A DNA stretch of 64,000 nt from Planctomycetota bacterium. GTDB taxonomy: Bacteria > Planctomycetota > SZUA-567 > H5-PLA8. The stretch lies in contig JAOSKN010000002.1 in the NCBI GenBank assembly GCA_027493525.1, positions 186,001 to 250,000 of the forward strand. Direction: 5' to 3'. A program made the position numbers and the translations under genes. Positions 29,385-38,396 of this stretch are shown here, piece by piece (within the stretch, counting starts at the first letter, position 1; each line of letters opens with the position of its first letter). A model generated the notes under the pieces. It saw only the letters and a list, made by a program, of their open reading frames with translations. It was not told the DNA's origin and searched no databases.

Positions 29385-30220
29385 TCACTTGCCGACTTGC
29401 AGGAGCGCGAAGCTCCTGATTTTCGCGCCTCCGCCGGCCTGTTTGAGCTGTTCGGCGACGGTGACCTTGTTCTCGCGGAAGTACGGCTGCTCCAACAGGC
29501 AGCGCTCGCCGTAGAACTTCTGCATCTGCCCTTCGGCGATCTTCTCGAGGATCTGGTCGGGCTTCTTGGCGTTCTTGGGGTCTTCCTTGAGCTTCTCCTG
29601 GACGAACTTCTTCTCCTTCTGCACGTCCTCCGCCGGCACCTGCTCCCGAGTCATATAGTGGGGCTTGGCGAAGACGACGTGCATGGAAAGGTCTTTGCCC
29701 AGCTCGCGCGCCTTCTCGCCCTCGACGCCCTCCAGCACGACGACCGCGCCCTGCTTGGAGTCGTGGTGGATGTAGTACCCGAAGGCGCCCTCGAAGCGCA
29801 GCACGCGCTTGAGCCCGATGTTCTCGCCGATCTTCCCGGCTTGCTCCTTGACCGCCTCGCTGACCGGCCGGCCGCGCAGCTCCTGCTTCGCGAGGTCCTC
29901 GGCCGAGCCGAGCTTCTTCGAGGCGGCGAGGTCCAGCAGGTCGGCGAGCAGCTTTTGAAGTCGTCGTTCTTGGCGACGAAGTCGGTGTTCGCGGAGAGTT
30001 CCACGACGGTCAGCGCGCCGTCGGCTTCCTTGGCGCCCAGCGCGCCCTCTTCGGCCGCGCGCTCCTGCTTCTTCTCGCCGCTGGCCAGGTTTTTCTTGCG
30101 CAGCCACTCCTTGGCCATCTCGAAGTCGCCGCCGGCCTCGGTGAGCGCCTTCTTGCAGTCCATGGGGGCCGCGCCGGTCTCCTGGCGCAGTTGCATCACG
30201 GTCTTGGCGTCGATCGACAT
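29385..30220 (-). CDS. tsf: Elongation factor Ts, frameshifted in assembly
   Basis: EF-Ts exchanges GDP for GTP on EF-Tu. The N-terminal frame has [20 protein letters not shown] and [16 protein letters not shown], the family hallmark, up to [12 protein letters not shown]. At the A4 run (plus strand T at 29953-29956) the frame breaks; adding one A restores [11 protein letters not shown] and joins the second frame to the stop at 29385. The whole would be about 279 residues, normal length. As tsf is essential in almost all bacteria, a sequencing indel is the likely cause. Start has AAAGGAAG before it. Confidence 0.93.
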
Positions 30221-30280
30221 CTCAATCTTCCTTTCGGTACTCTGCTGCGTGTCTCCGCGAATTCCAGAATCTGAATCTTA

Positions 30281-30325
30281 TGCCGCCGGGACGGCGGCGC
30301 TACAGCCGGCGAGACGCCGGCGCTA
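30281..30325. repeat. Paired GC palindromes between rpsB and tsf
   Basis: Two adjacent short dyads, GCCGCCGGGACGGCGGC and GCCGGCGAGACGCCGGC, are separated by a CTACA linker. The rpsB stop codon falls in the tail of the second. Similar dyads with the CTACAGCCGGCGAGACGCCG core are dispersed in many GC-rich genomes. They may modulate rpsB-tsf readthrough or protect mRNA ends; this is inference. Confidence 0.5.
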
Positions 30326-31111
30326 CCGGATGCGCCCGCCGACGCTGACGGCGCCGACGCTCTGCTGCTGCTCGATCTGGCGCCGTTCGGCTTCCTGCCG
30401 GCGCTTGGCCAGTTCCGGATGGGCCTTGCGCAGGTTGACGCCTTCCTTCACCGCCTCGGCCATCTTGCCGGCAATGCATTCGATGGAGCGCATCGCGTCG
30501 TCGTTGGCTGGAATCGGGATGTCGATGTTGTCCGGGTCGGCGTCGGTATCGAGCATCGCGATGACCGGGATGCCCAGCGTGCGGGCCTCGGCGACCGCGT
30601 TATGGTCGTGCTTCGGATCGACGACGAAGATCGCGCCGGGCAAGTCCTGCATGTTGCGGATCCCGTCGAGGTTGCGCTTGATCTTGCGCTGCTCGCGGTT
30701 CAGCGCGCTGCGCATCTTCTTGCTGAAGGCGTTGAGCGAGCCGTCCTCTTCCATGGTTTCCAGCTCGATCAGGCGCTTCACGCGCTCCTTGATCGTGAGC
30801 AGGTTGGTGAGCGTGCCGCCGAGCCAGCGCTCGGTCACGAACGGCATCTCGCAATCCTGCGCCTTGAGGGTGACGACTTCCTGCGCCTGCCGTTTGGTGC
30901 CGACGAAAAGAAGCTGCCCGCCTTCGCTGACGGTCTTGCGCACGTAGTACCACGCGCCGACCACGCCCCGCACGGTCTCGCGCAGGTTGATGATGTGGAT
31001 GCGGTTGCGCTTGCAGAGGATGTACGGCTCCATCTTGGGGTTCCAGCGGCTGGAACTGTGCCCGAAATGGGCGCCCGCGGCCAGCAGGTCCTTGGCGCTG
31101 ACGATCGGCAT
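30323..31111 (-). CDS. rpsB: 30S ribosomal protein S2
   Basis: 262 residues. Clear S2 motifs: LLAAGAHFGHSSSRWNPKM at the N-terminus, FVGTKRQAQE, RWLGGTLTN, and FVVDPKHDHNAVAEARTLGIP and DTDADPDNIDIPIPANDDA in the second half. It has a short Gln-rich tail. First gene of the rpsB-tsf pair; the 237 bases upstream hold no gene and probably carry the promoter and leader. Confidence 0.97.
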   Translation of the reverse strand: MPIVSAKDLLAAGAHFGHSSSRWNPKMEPYILCKRNRIHIINLRETVRGVVGAWYYVRKTVSEGGQLLFVGTKRQAQEVVTLKAQDCEMPFVTERWLGGTLTNLLTIKERVKRLIELETMEEDGSLNAFSKKMRSALNREQRKIKRNLDGIRNMQDLPGAIFVVDPKHDHNAVAEARTLGIPVIAMLDTDADPDNIDIPIPANDDAMRSIECIAGKMAEAVKEGVNLRKAHPELAKRRQEAERRQIEQQQSVGAVSVGGRIR

Positions 31112-31322
31112 GTAAAATCCTTTCCGGGACGTCCGGTGGCGGGCGTCCGCGCGGCGGTTCGGCCGGGTTCAGGGCGATGTTCTCGCCCGGGGGCGTTAAG
31201 CACTAACCCCGCTTCGACCCGACAGACGCTCAACTAGACGACAAGGACGGCCTCGCGTTCGAGGCTCCCGCCGCGGCCGTCCAAACCGGCGAAAGCCCGG
31301 CCTTTGTAGGGGATGCGCGGGG

Positions 31323-31340
31323 CCGTGTCAACCGACACGG
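31323..31340. other. Hairpin downstream of the GntR gene
   Basis: A 7-bp perfect stem (CCGTGTC/GACACGG) with an AACC loop lies 9 bases past the GntR-fusion stop in the rpsB upstream region. No U-run follows, so it is at best a weak terminator or mRNA 3' structure. Confidence 0.35.
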
Positions 31341-31348
31341 GAGCGCCT

Positions 31349-32860
31349 TCAGGAGCCCCGGAAGGCCGAACGTTCCGGGGCGTCCGCGCCCGCGTCCAGG
31401 AGCGCCTGAAGGCTCCGCGCGGCGCCTTCGAGAATCTCCTCCGTGGGCGCCTCGGTCGTGAAGAGCGCCGAAAGCGCCCAGTCGGCCTTGCGGAAAAGCT
31501 CGGCGTGGCGCGAGTCCGGGTTCAGGCGGCCCGCGGGGAGATTCCGCTCGAAGGCCTCCGTGATCGGATCGCGCTCCCAGGACGAGGGAAGCGCGGCCAG
31601 GCGGTAGCCTGCCTGGGCCAGATCGCGCGCGGACTCGGGGCCGGTGAGCTCGCGCAGGAGGGCCAAGGCCAGCGGGTGGTCCGCGGCCGCGCGGTGCAGG
31701 CATAGGCCCTCACTGAAAATGAGCGTCGGCCCGCCGGGTAAGACCGCTTGGGCGTGCGCGGACCCCTCCGGGCCGTATGGGAGCGGCGCCACGGCCCAGG
31801 CCTCGCCCTCAGGGCAGCAATCGGCGTACTGCGCGCGGAGGTGCGCGGCGAGATAGCCGCCCCAGATCGTCATCGCCACCTGCCCCTTGGCGAAGCGGTC
31901 CAGGGTCTGGCGGATCTCTTCGCCCTGCACGCGCAGCTCGGGCGGCGCAAGCCTGTAAAGGGTCCGGTAGAACTCGAATGCGCGGAGGGCCGCGGCGCGG
32001 TCCGGAAGGCTCGTGCGGCGCGCCTCGTCCCAGAGCCGCGCGCCGGCCTGCCAGAGGTAGGGCATCGCGTAGCCGAGGACGGGGAAGACGGCCAGCCCCA
32101 GGCGCTGCTTCGAGGGGTCCTGCAACGCCGTCGCGGCGGCAAGCAGGTCGTTCCAACTCCAGCGCCCATGCCCATGCGGCTCCGCGAGCCCGGCGGCGCG
32201 GAATAGGTCGCGGCGATAATAGAGGACGCAGGCGGCGAAGCTCCGCGGCAGGCCGACCTGCCTTCCGGCGTGGCGGAATGCCTCCAGCGCCGCGGGGTGC
32301 GGGCGTTCGGCCTCTCGCAGCGACTCGGCCAAGCCATCCAGCGGCGCGGCCCACTCGGCGATGCGCCAGCACTGGTTCCCGATGGTGCGAAAGAGATCCC
32401 CGCGCGGCGCGCCTGCGTGCGCCTCTTCCTCCCGGCGGACCCGCACGCCGGGGTTATTCCGAGCGAAGCGCTCGAGCGCGCGCTGGAGCAGCGCCTCGTC
32501 GTGGGGCGCCCACGTCCCGCTCAGGACCAGCTCCCGCGCGCGCTTCGTCGCGGCGGGCGGCGCGGCCTCCGGTCGCCCGCGCACGAAGGTGCCCTTGCCC
32601 TGGCGGCGTTCGAGGATTCCTGCGTGGACGAGTTCGCGCAGCGCGCGGGTGACCGTGGGATAACTCAGCCCGTAGGCGCGCATCAGTTCGCGCTCGCTGC
32701 GCAGGCGTTCGCCGGGCTTCAGACCGCGTTCGAGGATCTCCTGTTTCAGCAGCTCCATGAGCTGCGCGTAGAGCGGGAGATCCGAGCCGGGTTCAAGCGC
32801 CGCGGTCGGGAGCGGCGCGCGCCTGGCTTTGCGCTTGGGCGCTCGTTTGGGGCGGCTCAT
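31349..32860 (-). CDS. GntR regulator fused to a sugar solute-binding-protein fold
   Basis: 503 residues from MSRPKRAPKRKARR. Residues 27-95 form a GntR winged helix (LPLYAQLMELLKQEIL, LRSERELMRAYGLSYPTVTR, GILERRQGKGTFV). From about 110 to the end the sequence matches ABC-transporter sugar-binding proteins of family 1: FARNNPGVRVRRE, YYRRDLFRAAGL, WSWNDLLAAATAL, VAMTIWGGYLAAHLRAQY, VAPLPYGPEG. There is no signal peptide, so the binding fold acts as an intracellular sugar sensor. The open frame extends upstream but lacks similarity. A palindromic site lies 15 bases before the start, suggesting autoregulation. Confidence 0.88.
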   Translation of the reverse strand: MSRPKRAPKRKARRAPLPTAALEPGSDLPLYAQLMELLKQEILERGLKPGERLRSERELMRAYGLSYPTVTRALRELVHAGILERRQGKGTFVRGRPEAAPPAATKRARELVLSGTWAPHDEALLQRALERFARNNPGVRVRREEEAHAGAPRGDLFRTIGNQCWRIAEWAAPLDGLAESLREAERPHPAALEAFRHAGRQVGLPRSFAACVLYYRRDLFRAAGLAEPHGHGRWSWNDLLAAATALQDPSKQRLGLAVFPVLGYAMPYLWQAGARLWDEARRTSLPDRAAALRAFEFYRTLYRLAPPELRVQGEEIRQTLDRFAKGQVAMTIWGGYLAAHLRAQYADCCPEGEAWAVAPLPYGPEGSAHAQAVLPGGPTLIFSEGLCLHRAAADHPLALALLRELTGPESARDLAQAGYRLAALPSSWERDPITEAFERNLPAGRLNPDSRHAELFRKADWALSALFTTEAPTEEILEGAARSLQALLDAGADAPERSAFRGS

Positions 32861-32874
32861 GAACAGGCGCCTTG

Positions 32875-32890
32875 GTGCATGTATGCAGTA
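32875..32890. promoter_or_regulatory. GntR-type operator upstream of the regulator
   Basis: GTGCATGTATGCAGTA contains the 12-bp perfect dyad TGCATGTATGCA. It is 15 bases upstream of the GntR-fusion start and in the space shared with the divergent amidohydrolase. The same 16 bases, with only the two central bases changed, occur at 38343 upstream of the PL26-like gene. Confidence 0.65.
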
Positions 32891-32977
32891 GGGTACCCCG
32901 CCCCGTGACGCAGGGTCAAAGGATTTCCAGTCGAGAACTTGGATTCCTTGCGCGGAATCGTGGGCCGGCGTCACGGC

Positions 32978-33012
32978 TTTTGACTTTTGACTTTTGACCT
33001 GCGACCTCCGAC
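32978..33012. repeat. Heptanucleotide tandem repeat (TTTTGAC)3 + two variants
   Basis: Three perfect TTTTGAC units are followed in phase by CTGCGAC and CTCCGAC, so five 7-mers share the GAC end. They lie between the GntR operator and the amidohydrolase ribosome binding site. Confidence 0.7.
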
Positions 33013-33037
33013 GTTCGTTCCATCCCAGGAGAAGCTC

Positions 33038-34387
33038 ATGCTCACCGACCTGCAACGCCACATCGAAGCGACGCCGCTCTGCGACACCCACGAGCACCTG
33101 CGGAAGGAGCACGAGATTCTCGCGGAGAAGCCCGACGTGCTGCGCGAGATCTTCGAGAACTACGTCTCCGCCGATCTGCGCGTGGCGGGGGCCACGCAGG
33201 CGCAAGTCGATGCGGCGCTGTGGAGCAAGGATCTGGACGTGGCCGCGCGCTTCGCGCCGCTCGAGGAAGCCTGGCGCGCGACGCGGTTCACCGGGTACGG
33301 CGAGGCCAGCCGCTACATCGCGAAACGCTTCTTCGGCATCGAGGAGCTTTCAGGGCGGGCGCTGGCCAAGGCGCAAGAACTGCTCCCCGAGCGCTGGCCG
33401 GAGGGCGACCGCATGCGCGTGCTCCGCGACGAAGCGCGCTTGGACCACGTCCAGGTCGATGACTTTTGCTGGCCCTGCCAGCCCGACGCGAGCGGCCCCG
33501 AATTCTTCCTCTACGACATCTCCTGGCTCAACTTCTGTGCCGGCGACCTCGTCTCGAAGGGGCTGCTCAGGGAGGGCGAGTCATTCAGCATGCGCCCGCT
33601 ATTCGACGAGACCGGCGTGGAGGTAAAGGACCTCGGCAGCCTGCGCGAGGCCATGGAGAAGCTCTTCGAGAAGTACGCGCCCTGCGCCATCGCGGTGAAG
33701 GCGCAACACGCTTACATGCGCACGCTGGCCTGGCGCGAACGGAGCGACGAGGAGGCCGCCGCGGTCCTTGAGGCCGCGCTGGCTGGGCGCGAGCGGAGCG
33801 AAGAAGAGAAGAACGTGCTCGGCGACTGGTGCTGGGCCCGCGGCGCCGAACTCGCCGCGAAGCACAACCTGCCGTTCAAACTCCACACCGGCTACTACGC
33901 GGGGCACAGCCGCATGCCGGTCTCGCGCATCGCCGCCGGACAGCTCTGCCCGCTCCTGGCGCGCTACCCCGAGACGCGCTGGGTGCTGATGCACATCGCC
34001 TATCCCTACGACGACGAGATCGTTGCGCTGGCCAAGCACTACCCCAACGTATGGGTGGACTTCTGCTGGGCCTGGTCGATCAACCCGCTCGCTTCGATGA
34101 ATTTCCTGCGCCGCTACCTGCACGCCGCGCCGATCAACAAGCTCTTCGCGTTCGGCGGGGACACCGGCCGCCCGCGGGCCGCCGCCGCCTACGCCATGCA
34201 GGCTCGCAAGTGGCTGAATAAGGCGCTTCAGGCCGAAGTGGACGACAGGGAACTGAGCGAGGCTCAGGCGCTTGAGGTCGTGGACCGGCTCTTCCAGCGC
34301 AACGCCCGCGCCTGCTTCGACCTGGATGGCGTACGCGCCCGCATTCGTGAACGTCTGGGCGTGCCGCCGAGTTCAAACAATAGCTAA
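33038..34387 (+). CDS. Amidohydrolase-fold metal-dependent enzyme
   Basis: 449 residues; start has CAGGAGAA before it. The N-terminal CDTHEHL gives the HxH metal pair, later IAVKAQHAYMR, FKLHTGYYAGH and WVLMHIAYPYD offer Lys/His ligands, and FAFGGDTG the final Asp. This matches the amidohydrolase-2/uronate-isomerase-like TIM-barrel superfamily, where members hydrolyse, decarboxylate or isomerise. Beside sugar regulators and lyases, a uronate- or sugar-acid-processing role is plausible but unproven. It is divergent from the GntR fusion. Confidence 0.82.
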   Translation: MLTDLQRHIEATPLCDTHEHLRKEHEILAEKPDVLREIFENYVSADLRVAGATQAQVDAALWSKDLDVAARFAPLEEAWRATRFTGYGEASRYIAKRFFGIEELSGRALAKAQELLPERWPEGDRMRVLRDEARLDHVQVDDFCWPCQPDASGPEFFLYDISWLNFCAGDLVSKGLLREGESFSMRPLFDETGVEVKDLGSLREAMEKLFEKYAPCAIAVKAQHAYMRTLAWRERSDEEAAAVLEAALAGRERSEEEKNVLGDWCWARGAELAAKHNLPFKLHTGYYAGHSRMPVSRIAAGQLCPLLARYPETRWVLMHIAYPYDDEIVALAKHYPNVWVDFCWAWSINPLASMNFLRRYLHAAPINKLFAFGGDTGRPRAAAAYAMQARKWLNKALQAEVDDRELSEAQALEVVDRLFQRNARACFDLDGVRARIRERLGVPPSSNNS

Positions 34388-34462
34388 TAATCGAACCTTC
34401 TTAGGGGGCGGTGTACCGCTAATAGCACAGGAATTCCGCGAGCCTCGCGAAAGGCGGTTCCC

Positions 34463-35962
34463 ATGCCCTACTTCTCTGCATGCCTGCTACTGGTTGGTTT
34501 GGCCGGTGTCTGCTTCGGCGCGACGCGGGCCGCCGAGCCGGCGTCTCCGGACGGTGCGGGCGTGGCGGAGCGTTCCTCCGTCAGCCAGTACGGGATCACC
34601 TGGACGTTCGATAAACCGGCGAAGACCGGCCGATTTGCGACCGGCGACTGGTGGGTGCTGGGACCGGTGACCGTGGCGAGTATCCAACCGGCACCCGGGC
34701 CGTTGGCGGCCGAGGCGAAGGTCGAGATCAAGAAAGGCGTCTGGGGCGATACGAGTCTGAAGAACGACATGCGCATGCGCAACGGCTCCATGATCGTGCT
34801 GCAGTGCGGCGGTAAGCACGGCTACGACTCGCGCAGCAGCACCTACGATCCGGAACTGAGCGTCAAGCTCCCCTGCGCGCTCGAACCTAACCGGAGCCTG
34901 ATCTCCACGATCAGCAACAGCGCCTTTCCAGTGCAGAACTTTCCGCACAAGATCATGTGGTCCAAAGAGAAGAACGCGCAGGTGGCGCTCAAGGCCGCCG
35001 CGGTCCTGACCTGCCTGGCCGAAGAGCCGCCGGCCGATGCGTTTCGGCCCCCCTATGGCGGGACCGAGAAGCCGCTCTACCGCGCCGCGGACCTGAAGTG
35101 GGACCTGCTGCTCAAGCTCCAGCCCGCCGGCGAGGTTCCCTCCTGGGAGGACTTCGAGGGCTACTTCCGCCGCCCCTGGCTCGATCACCTGACCAACTGG
35201 ACGCAGCAGGAGCTGAATCCGAACGAGAACCAGCCGTGCTACGGGCGCGAGCATGCGCGGCTGGTCTCGATGGCGAGCCTGATGCTCCAGCTCGACGCGC
35301 CGCAGGAACGCAAGGAGAAACTCCTGATTGGATTGGTCCAGTACGGGATCGACCTCTCGGGGCTCGCCAAGGCCGGCGGAGTCTGGAACATGGGCGGCGG
35401 GCACAGCAGCGGGCGCAAATGGCCGGTTCTCTTCGCCAGCCTGATGCTCGACGCGCCGAAGCTGCGCGAGTTGCCGGAGTCGGCGGTCTTCCACGAGGAC
35501 GCGCAGACGTACTACGGCGAGGGCTGGTTCGGGCAGACGGCGCTCTGGCAGATGATTACCCACCACGGCCCGCGGCAGCCCTACGAGGAGAAGCCGCCCG
35601 AACAGTGGGAGAAGTGGGACAAGACCTCCGAAGGCTATCGCTGCTGCTGCAACGCGGTCGCCTGGGCCGGCACGGCGCTCGCCGCGCGGCAGATGAAGGC
35701 GATCGGGATCTGGAAGCACGACGCCTTCTTCGACTACTGCGACCGCTGGATGCGCGAAGACGACCCGTACGCGGAAAAGCGCGGCCAGCACAAGCGCCCC
35801 GACGGCGAGACCAAGACCTTCGATCCGTTCGTGGACGCGATGTGGAAAGCCTACCGCAAGGAAGCGCCCGAGCAGGAGTTCTCCGGCGTGAACAAGAAGT
35901 GGGTCTGGCAGGACGGCGCCGGAAGCTGGGTGGACAACCCCCGTCCGGCTGAGACGCCATAA
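34463..35962 (+). CDS. Secreted hypothetical protein, possible glycan-active
   Basis: 499 residues. A signal peptide (MPYFSACLLLVGLAGVCFGA) is followed by a beta-rich part (40-190) and a helical part (200-460) with many aromatic residues, for example WEDFEGYFRRPWLDHLTNW and YEEKPPEQWEKWDKTSEGY, and an unusual CCCN cluster at about 395. I do not recognise a family; alpha-toroid lyases have a similar feel. It follows the amidohydrolase by 75 bp on the same strand and may share its transcript. Function not assigned. Confidence 0.7.
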   Translation: MPYFSACLLLVGLAGVCFGATRAAEPASPDGAGVAERSSVSQYGITWTFDKPAKTGRFATGDWWVLGPVTVASIQPAPGPLAAEAKVEIKKGVWGDTSLKNDMRMRNGSMIVLQCGGKHGYDSRSSTYDPELSVKLPCALEPNRSLISTISNSAFPVQNFPHKIMWSKEKNAQVALKAAAVLTCLAEEPPADAFRPPYGGTEKPLYRAADLKWDLLLKLQPAGEVPSWEDFEGYFRRPWLDHLTNWTQQELNPNENQPCYGREHARLVSMASLMLQLDAPQERKEKLLIGLVQYGIDLSGLAKAGGVWNMGGGHSSGRKWPVLFASLMLDAPKLRELPESAVFHEDAQTYYGEGWFGQTALWQMITHHGPRQPYEEKPPEQWEKWDKTSEGYRCCCNAVAWAGTALAARQMKAIGIWKHDAFFDYCDRWMREDDPYAEKRGQHKRPDGETKTFDPFVDAMWKAYRKEAPEQEFSGVNKKWVWQDGAGSWVDNPRPAETP

Positions 35963-36154
35963 ATTTACGCATATTGCCGCGTCGGGATCTTGAACGAATC
36001 GGGCGCGAGTTCGGAAATCCAACAAGGACGGTGCACCAGGGCGCTTGGCCGCCTACCTCCTGAATAGTTCAAGGGTTAGAGAAAAGCCTGGAGCGTCGCG
36101 GCTTCGCGGCACGGACCTTGCCTACCCGCCCACCGATCCAGGAGGGCGAGCGTC

Positions 36155-36793
36155 ATGCGCCGGGGCTTTACGCTGATCGAACTGATGGTTGCCGTCGGCA
36201 TCATCGCCATCATCGCGGCGATCGCGATCCCCAACATGCTCCGCTCGCGCATGGCCGCCAACGAAGCCTCCGCCATCGCGGCGCTGAAGGCGCTGGCCGA
36301 GGCTCAGGAGATTTTCCGCCGTTCCGATTACGACGCGGACGGGATCCTGGAGTACGCGCTGAACCTGAAGTGCGATCCCAACGTGCCCGAGTACACCTCG
36401 CTCTTCGAATCCGCCCCGGGCGCGGCGGACCTGGCCTTGGTCGATGCCTCGCTGGCGCGGGCGGAGCGGATCGTGGGCAGCGGCGAACTCGTCGCGGACT
36501 CCGCGCCCAAGGCGGGGTACTACTTCCGCGTCCAGCATTTCAACGCAAACGGGAGCAACTGGGTCGTGGTCAAGCAGGGCTCGCCGCCGGGCGGGACCTG
36601 GGACCTGGTCTCCGGTTACGGGTTCTACGCCGCGCCAGCCAGCTACGACGGCACGGGGCGCAACCATTTCCAGATCGACCACAGCGGCGTGGTTTACCAG
36701 TCCGACGCCGGCGCGCTGGACGTGGACGACACGGCCGCCTGGGGTCCCACGCGAACCCACGACCGGTCCGGAACCTGGATTCCCGTGGAATAA
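36155..36793 (+). CDS. Type IV pilin/pseudopilin-like protein
   Basis: 212 residues. The N-terminus MRRGFTLIELMVAVGIIAII is a textbook prepilin signal: cleavage after Gly4 and N-methylation of Phe5 by prepilin peptidase are expected. The Glu at mature position 5 is present. After the hydrophobic helix come a helix (ANEASAIAALKALAEAQEIF) and a C-terminal beta domain. AGGAGG precedes the start. No other pilus or type II secretion genes are nearby; stand-alone pseudopilins of this kind are common in Planctomycetota. Confidence 0.88.
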   Translation: MRRGFTLIELMVAVGIIAIIAAIAIPNMLRSRMAANEASAIAALKALAEAQEIFRRSDYDADGILEYALNLKCDPNVPEYTSLFESAPGAADLALVDASLARAERIVGSGELVADSAPKAGYYFRVQHFNANGSNWVVVKQGSPPGGTWDLVSGYGFYAAPASYDGTGRNHFQIDHSGVVYQSDAGALDVDDTAAWGPTRTHDRSGTWIPVE

Positions 36794-36819
36794 AAAAGCC
36801 CTCGCGAAAGGGAGGGCTT
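36792..36819. terminator. Terminator between convergent genes
   Basis: An 8-bp stem AAGCCCTC/GAGGGCTT with an 8-base loop (36796-36819), flanked by A6 on the plus strand. The U-run serves the minus-strand gene ending at 36843; it also lies directly after the pilin stop. Confidence 0.8.
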
Positions 36820-36842
36820 GCACGACCGCTCGAAAGCCGTGC

Positions 36843-37250
36843 TCATTCCTTCTTGATGACCATGACGCCCGTGTCCTTGGGCCGGCCGCCGGTGGTCTCG
36901 GTGTGCTTGATCTCCATGTTCCCGTCCTTGGCGGCGCCGACGAAGCTGAAGGTGCGTTTGCCGTTGGGGTGCAGGCCCTCGCCCTTGACCTCGCCATTGG
37001 TCAGGTCGCCCTCGGCGGTGCCCTTCCAGGTCTGGGCGCCGCCTTTCCAGGTAAAGGTCCAGACGACGTTCCACTTCTTGTCGCCGTTGGGCGTGAAGAC
37101 ACCCTTGATGTCGTGCTTCTGGTTCTTTTCGTTGGACCAACTGAAGGTGCCTTTGCAGGTCACGTCGCCGTCGGCGGCGCGGCATGCGCCGCTCCCGCAC
37201 AATCCGTATGCGATCCCCAGCACCGCGAGCGTCAGCAGCGTTCCGCGCAT
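36843..37250 (-). CDS. Small secreted beta-rich protein
   Basis: 135 residues; AAGGAG precedes the start. A signal peptide ends around GACRAA. The rest is rich in Lys, Gly, Thr and Trp with a repeated pattern GTFSWSNEKNQKHDIKGVF and FTWKGGAQTWKGTAEGDL, suggesting an antiparallel beta-barrel. No family recognised. Confidence 0.75.
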   Translation of the reverse strand: MRGTLLTLAVLGIAYGLCGSGACRAADGDVTCKGTFSWSNEKNQKHDIKGVFTPNGDKKWNVVWTFTWKGGAQTWKGTAEGDLTNGEVKGEGLHPNGKRTFSFVGAAKDGNMEIKHTETTGGRPKDTGVMVIKKE

Positions 37251-37389
37251 GGTTGGACTCCTTGTCCCATAGGGTTCGGTTCGTCGATTCGCCTACCATG
37301 CTAATCCGGCCGCCATGTCGAGGTCAATCGGGTATCCCGTCGCACGGTTCGCGCCGCCGCCGCTTTCAAGCGCCGGGGCATGAGGTAGC

Positions 37390-38257
37390 ATGCTGCGCAT
37401 GCGTACGATCTCGATGTGCCTGGCGGGCCTTCTGGCGCTGTCCGCCCATGCCGGCGACGCGCAAAGCGCCGCTGAGGAGGCCATCCGGAAGGCCGGCGGC
37501 GAAGTCCGCCATGGCGCGGCGCTGCTCACGGACTTGAAGGAAGGGGACTTCGGCAAACTCTGGCCGCACGTGCTGGCCCTCGAGGGCGTCCGTATCCTGA
37601 GCCTGGCGCGTTCGAAGCTCGGGACCGAAGACCTCAAGCGCCTCCCAGAACTGAAAGGGCTCGAAGCGCTGGACCTCTCCGGCACGCCGGTCAGCGCCAC
37701 GGACTTGGCGCCGCTGAGCCGCCTGGGACCGCTCAGGTGCCTGCGCCTCGCCGGCGCGCCCACGGGCGACGGGCTCCTGGAGCACCTCAAGGTCCACGCC
37801 GACGCGCTCGAGGAACTCGACCTCGAGGCCACGAAGTTGAGCGCGGCGGGCCTCGCCGATTTGGGCCTCTTCAAGAAGCTCACCGCGCTGAACCTGCGCG
37901 GACTTCCGCTGCACGGCGAGGCGCTTGCGCCGGCTGAAGGCGCTGGCGCGCTTGCAGGCCCTCGATCTCGCCGACACCCAGGCCGACGACGCGGCGCTGG
38001 CGCACCTCGCCGGGCTGACCGAATTGAAGACGCTGAAGCTCTCGCGCACCGCCGTCGGCGACGCCGGGCTGCCGAAGCTGAAGAGCTTGGGCGCGCTGCG
38101 CTGGCTCTTTCTCGACGGGACCAAGGTAAGCGATGCCTGCGCCGAGCCGCTCAAGGAACTCAACCTGGAACTGCTGAACCTGCGCAAGACCGGCGTCACC
38201 GATGCCGGCCTCGAGGCGCTTAAACTGGCCCTGCCTCGAGCCCGGATTCTGAAATAG
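37390..38257 (+). CDS. Secreted leucine-rich-repeat protein, frameshifted
   Basis: About 289 residues. Signal peptide MLRMRTISMCLAGLLALSAHA. Leucine-rich repeats follow with a period near 24: LKRLPELKGLEALDLSGTPV, LGPLRCLRLAGAP, ALEELDLEATKLS, LFKKLTALNLRGLPL. At about 37921-37927 the frame shifts (one extra base) and the repeats continue as LARLQALDLADTQ, LTELKTLKLSRTAV, LGALRWLFLDGTKV to the stop at 38257. The steady repeat pattern across the break shows one original gene. Repeats of this type mediate protein binding; the partner is unknown. Confidence 0.8.
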
Positions 38258-38342
38258 GCTTCCGGTCGCCGCTCGACTGTGGCATGAAAAATAGCACGCT
38301 TGTGGCACGGGGCCTTCGAGGGACCGGTGTAATGGACCCTAA

Positions 38343-38358
38343 GTGCATACATGCAGTA
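38343..38358. promoter_or_regulatory. GntR-type operator upstream of the PL26-like gene
   Basis: GTGCATACATGCAGTA, with the perfect dyad TGCATACATGCA, is 39 bases upstream of the ATG at 38397. It matches the site before the GntR-sugar-binding fusion gene in 14 of 16 positions, differing only in the two central bases. Control by that regulator is inferred. Confidence 0.65.
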
Positions 38359-38396
38359 AACCGAACGATCGCCAGGCTGAAGAAAGGGCCACCACC

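Noticed and set aside
38278-38320. Sigma-54 promoter (TGGCATG...GC) before the PL26-like gene
   Set aside because: The GG to GC spacing is 11 instead of 10 bases, and no sigma-54 activator is nearby.
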